Below, one piece after another: positions 5,664-10,859 of a DNA stretch of 10,859 bases. Made by a program: the position numbers and the translations under genes. Position 1 is the first letter of the stretch. Each line of letters starts with the position of its first letter. The notes under the pieces are model-generated. The model ran no database searches. It saw nothing but the letters and a program-made list of their open reading frames with translations, and was not told where the DNA came from. The DNA lies in the NCBI GenBank assembly GCA_009916335.1, contig SAAR01000099.1, forward strand, positions 1 to 10,859. The letters run 5' to 3'. The stretch comes from Erysipelotrichia bacterium. GTDB lineage: Bacteria; Bacillota_I; Bacilli_A; Erysipelotrichales; Erysipelotrichaceae.

Positions 5664-7151
5664 TTAAAACATATTACGATATTCCTTTGGGGACATCCCT
5701 ACTTTTTTCTTAAATATTTTAGAGAAGTAGCTTTGTGAACCAAACCCTACTAAAAAGCTTACTTCTTTAAAAGAATAATCGTGCTTAATCAAACGTTTCG
5801 CTTCTTTAATACGCAGATTATTTACAACCTCTGTAAAATTTAAGTCTAATTCTTTTCTAAATAACTTACTAATATAGAAAGAGGACACATTTAATTCAGC
5901 TGCTAAATCATTTAAATTAATCGCTTTTTTATAATTTTCATTAATATATTTCATGGCTTTTTTCATCAAATAAGAACCATTTTGAAATTTTATATTTCTA
6001 ATCGGTTTTAACATCCTTTGTAGTATTTGCATAACAACTAATTCCAAATTCTGATAACTACTTTTTTCAATCATAGAATGATGAATTTCTTCAATACTTA
6101 TTTCAATCGCATACTTCTCTTTGATTTCCTTTTTCATCTGTTCCACTAACAAATGCATGATTTCATTGATTTTCACATTATCATAACAGACTAATTGATG
6201 ACAAAATTCACTAATCAATTGGCTATTATCATGATCAATTTCATCAATTAACAAATTTGCCCAACTAATTGCAAAACTAGCAACATGACTTTTTTCATCA
6301 ACCGTAAAATCAATCTCAACATGATGATTTACATTATTCAAATGATGCATCGCCTCCTCATAAGAAGCGTATAGATCCATTGCATCTTCTTTTAATTTTC
6401 CCATTGCAAAATGGTAATGATCCAATTGATGAAGGTGAAGTGCTACATTTAAAAAATGACTATCTTCTTCATTCATATAGCGATTTGCTACAACAAATAT
6501 CACAATTTTATTATCTATATTTCCTTGAATACAAACATACCCTGATTCTTCTATATCTTTTCTAAAAGCCGTAATTAAATGAGTGATTCCTTCTCTTTTC
6601 TCAAATATAAAACAAAGCCCTGAACCAACATCAATCCCATTTATTTTAAATATATTAATAAGGCTTTTTTCATCTTTTTTCGTTAGAATTGCATAAAAAC
6701 ACTCGCTTTCTAATAATGGCTTTAACAGATTTATCTTTTTAACCAAAGAACTTGTTTGTACATATGTATTTTTACTTTTACACAACTGTTCAATTGCCTT
6801 AATCATAGCACTTACTAATGTTTCTTTATCCGCTGGTTTCAAAATAAAATCTTCTACATTTAATCGTATTGCTTTTTGTGCATAAGCGAAATCGTCATAG
6901 GAAGTGAGAATTAAACATATTGTATGAGTATCTTCTTTGCGTATCTTCTCAATCATCGCAAGCCCATCTAATTTAGGCATATCAATATCTGCTAAGATTA
7001 TATCAGGTTTCATTGCTTTATATAAAGCAAAACCTTGTTCCCCATTTTCAGCAACAGCAATTTCTTTAATATCCAAATGAAAAGATGCAATCATTGATTT
7101 TAGTGAATTTCTTTCAATTTCTTCATCTTCCACTATTAAAAGTTTATACAT
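5664..7151 (-). CDS. YesN-type response regulator (REC + AraC DNA-binding domain)
   Basis: A 495-residue cytoplasmic transcription factor. Receiver domain, about 1-120: acidic pair in LLIVEDEE (E8, D9), phospho-acceptor D55 in ILADIDMPKLDG, T83 in ILTSYDD and K105 in ILKPAD. A long middle region (about 125-385) is of the kind common in YesN proteins, with no clear domain by eye. The C-terminal AraC domain (about 395-495) has two helix-turn-helices: LNDLAAELNVSSFYISKLFRKE and FKEVSFLVGFGSQSYFSKIFKK, then GMSPKEYR. The start at 7151 is chosen because AAGGAG lies nine bases upstream and the REC fold begins there; the longer frame from 7208 would add 19 lysine-rich residues and swallow the ribosome binding site. 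It follows the kinase by 50 bases. It probably activates a sugar uptake or catabolic operon; the target is not identifiable here. Confidence 0.93.
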   Translation of the reverse strand: MYKLLIVEDEEIERNSLKSMIASFHLDIKEIAVAENGEQGFALYKAMKPDIILADIDMPKLDGLAMIEKIRKEDTHTICLILTSYDDFAYAQKAIRLNVEDFILKPADKETLVSAMIKAIEQLCKSKNTYVQTSSLVKKINLLKPLLESECFYAILTKKDEKSLINIFKINGIDVGSGLCFIFEKREGITHLITAFRKDIEESGYVCIQGNIDNKIVIFVVANRYMNEEDSHFLNVALHLHQLDHYHFAMGKLKEDAMDLYASYEEAMHHLNNVNHHVEIDFTVDEKSHVASFAISWANLLIDEIDHDNSQLISEFCHQLVCYDNVKINEIMHLLVEQMKKEIKEKYAIEISIEEIHHSMIEKSSYQNLELVVMQILQRMLKPIRNIKFQNGSYLMKKAMKYINENYKKAINLNDLAAELNVSSFYISKLFRKELDLNFTEVVNNLRIKEAKRLIKHDYSFKEVSFLVGFGSQSYFSKIFKKKVGMSPKEYRNMF

Positions 7152-7201
7152 AAGATATTTCTCCTTCTTTTTCCCCTCCTGTTTTCCTTTAAGATGAATC
7201 T

Positions 7202-8665
7202 TTAGCAAACAATCTTAATTAATATTTCAAAGCCACAATCTAAATCACTATTGATAGAAACAGCAACACTATTTTGATAGTACATCTGCAATCGTTTAAT
7301 GACATTATATAAACCTAAATGATTTCCTTCTTTATGATAATCATTAATAATCAATTCATCTAATTCATTACTATCCATACCAACACCATTATCACTAACA
7401 CAAAGATACACATTAGAAGCATCTGCAAAAATAGATATTTCAACAAGACCACCTTCCATACAGTCTTTTAATCCATGTTTAATCGCATTTTCCACCAAAG
7501 GTTGTAAAATCATCCCTGGAATAGCAACATTACTAACACTTTTTTCATCACTAAACGATACAGTAAATGAAACACGATTTCCCAAGCGTTTCTTCTGTAT
7601 TTCAATATAATTTTTTAACATTTCTACTTCACTTTTTATATCACTTAATTTACTTTGCTTGTCTAATCCATATCTAAGTAGCTGACATGTTTTCACTAAT
7701 AAATCAGCAGCCTCTTTCGCCCCTTCTTGCAAAGATAACCTATGAATCATATTTAGTGTATTAAATAAGAAATGTGGATTGATTTGATTTTGTAGCATCT
7801 TTAATTCACTTTGTGCTAATAACTCATCTTTTTTTAAATTCTCGTTTTTTTCTTCTAGTAACTGTTTTTCTAATTTTGCTTTTTCCTTTGTTGTTTCAAT
7901 ATTATTTTCAACCGCTAATGCCATATCATTTAACGCTTCACACAAATCCTCCATTTCACGTCCTGCATTGGATATTTGCGATAAATCATATTTTCCTTGT
8001 TTTACTTTTTGTATATTTTTTAACAACAAACCAATCGGATTACTAATAGCATTGCGTAAATGTCTAGCATAATAGTTTAACCATAATAAGGCAAGGATTA
8101 ATAGTGCAATTGAAGCAATAATCGTAACATTTTTAAAATAAGTAATTCTTTTCACTTGTTTACTAACAGATTTTGTAATGAGCTTGTAATACTCACTTGA
8201 GGTTTTTTGAAATAATTCACTTCGTTTTAAAAAGGTGTTGTATAAAGGTTGACAACTTGCTTTCTCATATACAAAACAATTCATCAATTCATCACATGTT
8301 TTTTGATAGCTATTTAACATATCTTCTAGCATTTTAAAACGCCACCTATCACTTTCTAAAACTGCACCTTGCATTTCTTGTACTGCTTGATTCGCTTCAT
8401 GATAATATTGTAAATACGCTATTTTTGCACCTTCATTTTTAGTATATAAATACTCTTTTACTTCACTTCGCATACTCTCCACATGATCATAAAACATACT
8501 CAGTGTTCGCAAAGAATTTGTTGTTTCACTATACTTATCCACCGAATACGCATTGATTGTATTAAACAAGGTAACACAAACAATCATAATTACAACCATA
8601 AAAATATTAGCAGACTGCGTTGTTTCCTTAAAAGATTTTGATTTTTTCATATTGTTATTTTTCAT
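7202..8665 (-). CDS. YesM/LytS-type membrane sensor histidine kinase
   Basis: A 487-residue inner-membrane kinase. Order: TM1 about 19-40, extracytoplasmic helical sensor region about 41-173, TM2 about 176-198, HAMP linker about 200-255, coiled coil about 255-290, then the His_kinase domain. The phospho-accepting H298 is in LQNQINPHFLFNTLN. The ATPase has the N-box QPLVENAIKHG (N393), G1 VSDNGVGM (D425) and G2 EGNHLGLYNVIKRL. These are the hallmarks of the YesM family, whose partners are YesN-like AraC regulators, as found next door. Three cysteines (124, 130, 138) lie in the extracytoplasmic region. The start ATG (8665) overlaps the stop of the binding-protein gene by 11 bases and has no strong ribosome binding site, suggesting translational coupling; an ATG at 8650 is an alternative. 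Confidence 0.93.
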   Translation of the reverse strand: MKNNNMKKSKSFKETTQSANIFMVVIMIVCVTLFNTINAYSVDKYSETTNSLRTLSMFYDHVESMRSEVKEYLYTKNEGAKIAYLQYYHEANQAVQEMQGAVLESDRWRFKMLEDMLNSYQKTCDELMNCFVYEKASCQPLYNTFLKRSELFQKTSSEYYKLITKSVSKQVKRITYFKNVTIIASIALLILALLWLNYYARHLRNAISNPIGLLLKNIQKVKQGKYDLSQISNAGREMEDLCEALNDMALAVENNIETTKEKAKLEKQLLEEKNENLKKDELLAQSELKMLQNQINPHFLFNTLNMIHRLSLQEGAKEAADLLVKTCQLLRYGLDKQSKLSDIKSEVEMLKNYIEIQKKRLGNRVSFTVSFSDEKSVSNVAIPGMILQPLVENAIKHGLKDCMEGGLVEISIFADASNVYLCVSDNGVGMDSNELDELIINDYHKEGNHLGLYNVIKRLQMYYQNSVAVSINSDLDCGFEILIKIVC

Positions 8666-9575
8666 AAGAATTAATATTTTCTTGGTTAATCAACATTACA
8701 TCTAAAGAGAGTTTTGTGTTTTCTAACGCTTGTCGATCTTGTAAGTAGTGCATTAAAACTTCTACGCTTTTAAAGCCATAATCATAAAATGAAGTTACGA
8801 TGCTACCATCAATCATCTGATTGCGTACTAACGCTAACATTTCTTTGGTATCATTGACACCATATATTAGCATATGTTCTTTTAATCCTTTCTCTTTTAC
8901 CACTTCAGCACAAGCAATGCCTGTTTCCGTTGTAAAATTGAAAGCAACATTCACGTCTGGATACTTTTCTAATACCTCTGTCCATTCTTTTTTAGCTTTT
9001 ACAATATCTGTTTTTGATTCACTAACACTTATTATCTCATAGCCACCTTCATGTGTCGCAAGCATTTCTTTTAATGTTTCAATTTGATCCTTCGCTTTCT
9101 GAAAGCTTTGTTCACCTACCTGCACTGCGACGATTAATTTTTCTTTCTTCTTCTTTTTTTCAATATCTTCTAACAACAATTTCGCCTGCCTTTTAAAATC
9201 TTTTCCTATATACATCAAACGTTTTGAACTTAGCAAATCACTATCCACAAGGACAACAGGTATTTTTTTATTATAGGCTTCTTCAATAAGTTGCTCATTG
9301 ACTACTCCTTGTGTAATCATTGCATCAACATTTTGCATGATTCCTGTTTCAATCACATCATTCATATACTCTGTATTCATTACATTAGGACCAATCCAAT
9401 CACATTTAAACTTATATAAACGGCACGCATCTTGAAAGCCTTTTTTACTTTGTAGCCACATTTCATTTTCTTTTAATGGTGTCGCAAACAAAATATATGT
9501 ATCTTTGTTTTGTATTGAATGTTCGCTTGTACATCCTAACAGCAACAACAAAATAAATATTCCTATTTTTTTCAT
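8655..9575 (-). CDS. Sugar-binding lipoprotein (periplasmic-binding-protein family 4 / RbsB-like), probable sensor partner
   Basis: A 306-residue exported lipoprotein: MKKIGIF, a hydrophobic core, then the lipobox LLGC with lipidated C15. The mature part has the two-lobe type I binding-protein fold: ILFATPLKENEMWLQSKKGFQDA, IGPN, IMQNVDAMITQGV, IPVVLVDSD, then MYIGKDFKRQAK, LEKYPDVNVAFNFTTETGIACAEVVKEKG, IYGVNDTKEMLALVRNQMIDGSIVTSFYDYGFKSVEVL. This is the RbsB/XylF-like ligand-binding class. No permease or ATPase gene is adjacent; the gene instead overlaps a kinase gene. A binding protein cotranscribed with a YesM/YesN pair matches the XylFII-LytS-YesN xylose-sensing trio of Clostridium beijerinckii, so a sensory rather than transport role is likely. 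The start at 9575 has AGAGGGAGG just upstream; an ATG at 9593 would include that site in the coding sequence. Ligand unknown. Confidence 0.9.
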   Translation of the reverse strand: MKKIGIFILLLLLGCTSEHSIQNKDTYILFATPLKENEMWLQSKKGFQDACRLYKFKCDWIGPNVMNTEYMNDVIETGIMQNVDAMITQGVVNEQLIEEAYNKKIPVVLVDSDLLSSKRLMYIGKDFKRQAKLLLEDIEKKKKKEKLIVAVQVGEQSFQKAKDQIETLKEMLATHEGGYEIISVSESKTDIVKAKKEWTEVLEKYPDVNVAFNFTTETGIACAEVVKEKGLKEHMLIYGVNDTKEMLALVRNQMIDGSIVTSFYDYGFKSVEVLMHYLQDRQALENTKLSLDVMLINQENINSYEK

Positions 9576-9601
9576 TGATCCTCCCTCTATCATTAACGGG
9601 T

Positions 9602-9630
9602 TATATATTTTCTATTTTTTAAAATTAACA
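9602..9630 (-). promoter_or_regulatory. Possible promoter of the binding-protein/two-component operon
   Basis: On the minus strand TATATA (9607..9602) lies 17 bp downstream of TGTTAA (9630..9625), about 27 bases before the start codon. The -10 is reasonable but the -35 is poor, so this is only the best candidate in the gap. Confidence 0.3.
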
Positions 9631-9668
9631 CACATGTATTTAATTTGCAAACCTTTCTGCATGAAAAT

Positions 9669-9716
9669 AAAAAGGCAAAAAGGACTGATGATATTTTTCA
9701 CATCAATCAATCCTTA
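9669..9716 (-). terminator. Rho-independent terminator of the FIVAR surface-protein gene
   Basis: On the minus strand AAGGAT (9715..9710) plus TGATG can pair with CATCA plus GTCCTT (ending 9680), leaving a small bulge, and is followed by TTTTTGCCTTTTT. It lies about 20 bases after the stop codon of the surface-protein gene and before the binding-protein promoter, isolating the two units. Confidence 0.7.
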
Positions 9717-9736
9717 ATATTCCTATTAAGCAAACA

Positions 9737-10859
9737 CTAATCTTTTACACTAACTTTTTTCTTTTTTACTACGATGAACATAGCGATTGCAGATAATAAC
9801 AATACAATCATTAACCCTTGTGCATTGGTTGTATCACCTGCTACTACTAACGCTTTTTCTTTTAATTTTAATTGCTTAATTGACTTTTGTAAACTTTGTT
9901 CATAGGCATCTACTTCTGATTGCATAGAAAGTAGTTTCCCTCTTTCAACTTGTCTTAATGCGGCTTTTAATGTTTCCACACTATCGAAAGTATAAACGTT
10001 TAAATCATTAGGAATACTCGCAATTAAAGCGTCTACTTTACTATAATCAGCATATACATACACTAGCTTTTGTGTTGCTAAAATAAAGTCGCTTTTTGCT
10101 TTTTCAAAAGTATCTATATCTGTATTTCCTACTTCTAAAGCAAACAATGCATCGTATTTTTCTTTATAATCAGTATAGCTGTCCTTACTTACATCAGTTC
10201 TATTAAATAACGTAATGCTTTCACGATATGAAAGTAAATCTTTCGCATTAAAAGCAAGTCTCTTCATCGCTTCACTGATTTTTACGACTTCCTCACTAAC
10301 CATTGCCTTACTTCCATTTTGTTTTACTTTCTCAGCTACTTTCATTACTTCATTAACATATTGATAAGAACTTCTTGTATAATTTTCAGCCTTTAACTGC
10401 TTAAATTCATTAATCTTAGCATTTAAACCAGCCAAACTTACCAACTGATCACTTGCCGTTTTTAACTGTTGCAAATACTCTTTTGGTTTCATCTGTGTAT
10501 CCTTTGCCTCATTAACAAGCTGTATCGTTTGTGTTAATACGGCATAAGAATCAACTGTAAAATCCTTTTTATCTAATGCTTCTAATGTCTTTTTATACTT
10601 CATGAAAGTATCAAAATCATCTTTAAATACTAATGTTTTTTCTACTTCTTGTAACTTCTGTATCGCTTCTTTGACATCACTTTCACTTCCTGTTTTCATT
10701 GTTGTTTTTAAAATCTCATTTTTAATTGCTTCATAAGCTTTCCAGCTTTGAGCTGTAAACATTTCTTGATCGCTATATTTATTTAATAAAGTTTTTAATT
10801 CTTTAACATTTACTAACTGCTGCTGCAATTTTGCATAATTTTTTACATTGTCTATATAC
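9737..10859 (-). CDS. C-terminal part of a FIVAR-repeat surface protein with membrane anchor (5' end outside window)
   Basis: The frame is open to the right edge, so the N-terminus and any catalytic domain are missing; the TTG at 10828 is internal, because coding continues upstream as YIDNVKNYAK. The visible 373 residues hold five roughly 60-residue, all-helical, lysine-rich repeats (about 14-77, 79-140, 143-203, 206-268, 271-333). Each has the FIVAR pattern: a leading helix L-x-x-L, a central Y/F-[ST]-x-x-[SD][YW]-like motif (FTAQSWKAY, FTVDSYAVL, YTRSSYQYV, VSKDSYTDY, YTFDSVETL), and a closing A-x-x-x-L helix. The tail is VVAGDTTNAQ, a hydrophobic segment (about 346-364) and KKKK, the layout of a wall-sorting signal but without LPXTG. 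FIVAR repeats typically sit C-terminal in large secreted glycoside hydrolases and adhesins, so an extracellular carbohydrate-active protein is possible; its function cannot be read here. Confidence 0.82.
   Translation of the reverse strand, partial: YIDNVKNYAKLQQQLVNVKELKTLLNKYSDQEMFTAQSWKAYEAIKNEILKTTMKTGSESDVKEAIQKLQEVEKTLVFKDDFDTFMKYKKTLEALDKKDFTVDSYAVLTQTIQLVNEAKDTQMKPKEYLQQLKTASDQLVSLAGLNAKINEFKQLKAENYTRSSYQYVNEVMKVAEKVKQNGSKAMVSEEVVKISEAMKRLAFNAKDLLSYRESITLFNRTDVSKDSYTDYKEKYDALFALEVGNTDIDTFEKAKSDFILATQKLVYVYADYSKVDALIASIPNDLNVYTFDSVETLKAALRQVERGKLLSMQSEVDAYEQSLQKSIKQLKLKEKALVVAGDTTNAQGLMIVLLLSAIAMFIVVKKKKVSVKD

Noticed and set aside
7152..7208. Longer N-terminus for the response regulator from 7208
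   Set aside because: The added 19 residues are lysine-rich translation of the ribosome-binding-site region; the receiver domain starts at the ATG at 7151 preceded by AAGGAG.
7813..8046. Short plus-strand frames antisense to the kinase, regulator, nanE and binding-protein genes
   Set aside because: All lie wholly or mostly opposite well-supported coding sequence, lack ribosome binding sites and recognisable motifs.
1..10859. CRISPR arrays, insertion sequences, tRNA/rRNA genes, att sites
   Set aside because: No regular repeat-spacer pattern, transposase, terminal inverted repeats or RNA-gene signatures were seen on either strand.

Overview
The window is AT-rich throughout, with short intergenic gaps, strong AGGAGG-type ribosome binding sites, A/T-ended codons, TGA used as a stop, and Gram-positive features (a lipoprotein and a membrane-anchored repeat protein with a KKKK tail). 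This points to an anaerobic, probably gut-dwelling Firmicute, and the style resembles the Erysipelotrichia. The lineage is inferred from composition and gene content, not from a marker gene. An oxygen-sensitive glycyl radical enzyme supports an anaerobic lifestyle.

Layout. (1) 1..117 (+) is the last 38 codons of a gene that starts outside the window, closed by a bidirectional terminator. (2) 192..1653 (-) is a two-gene unit: a DeoR-family sugar-phosphate repressor followed by an N-acetylmannosamine-6-phosphate 2-epimerase (nanE). (3) A 144-bp divergent promoter region (1654..1797) separates it from a tight three-gene operon at 1798..5600 (+): a PflD-type glycyl radical enzyme, its radical-SAM activase, and a fructose-6-phosphate-aldolase-type enzyme (FSA). 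(4) A second bidirectional terminator separates this from an oppositely oriented sensory operon at 5664..9575 (-): sugar-binding lipoprotein, YesM-type histidine kinase, YesN-type AraC response regulator. (5) 9737 to the window end (-) is the C-terminal part of a large surface protein with five FIVAR-like repeats and a C-terminal membrane anchor.

The central point is the pflD-pflC-fsa operon. The radical enzyme is much closer to E. coli PflD than to pyruvate formate-lyase or YbiW, and it is linked to an FSA-type aldolase. E. coli PflD and YbiW have been reported to open 1,5-anhydromannitol-6-phosphate and 1,5-anhydroglucitol-6-phosphate, giving 1-deoxyfructose-6-phosphate. FsaA/FsaB then cleave this to glyceraldehyde-3-phosphate and hydroxyacetone ('anhydroglycolysis'). 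This window therefore appears to carry the core of that pathway in a Firmicute, in a compact arrangement under a divergent DeoR regulator. No anhydrosugar transporter/kinase or hydroxyacetone reductase (GldA) is visible. The neighbouring binding protein/kinase/regulator trio could sense an extracellular sugar, but its link to the operon is only positional.
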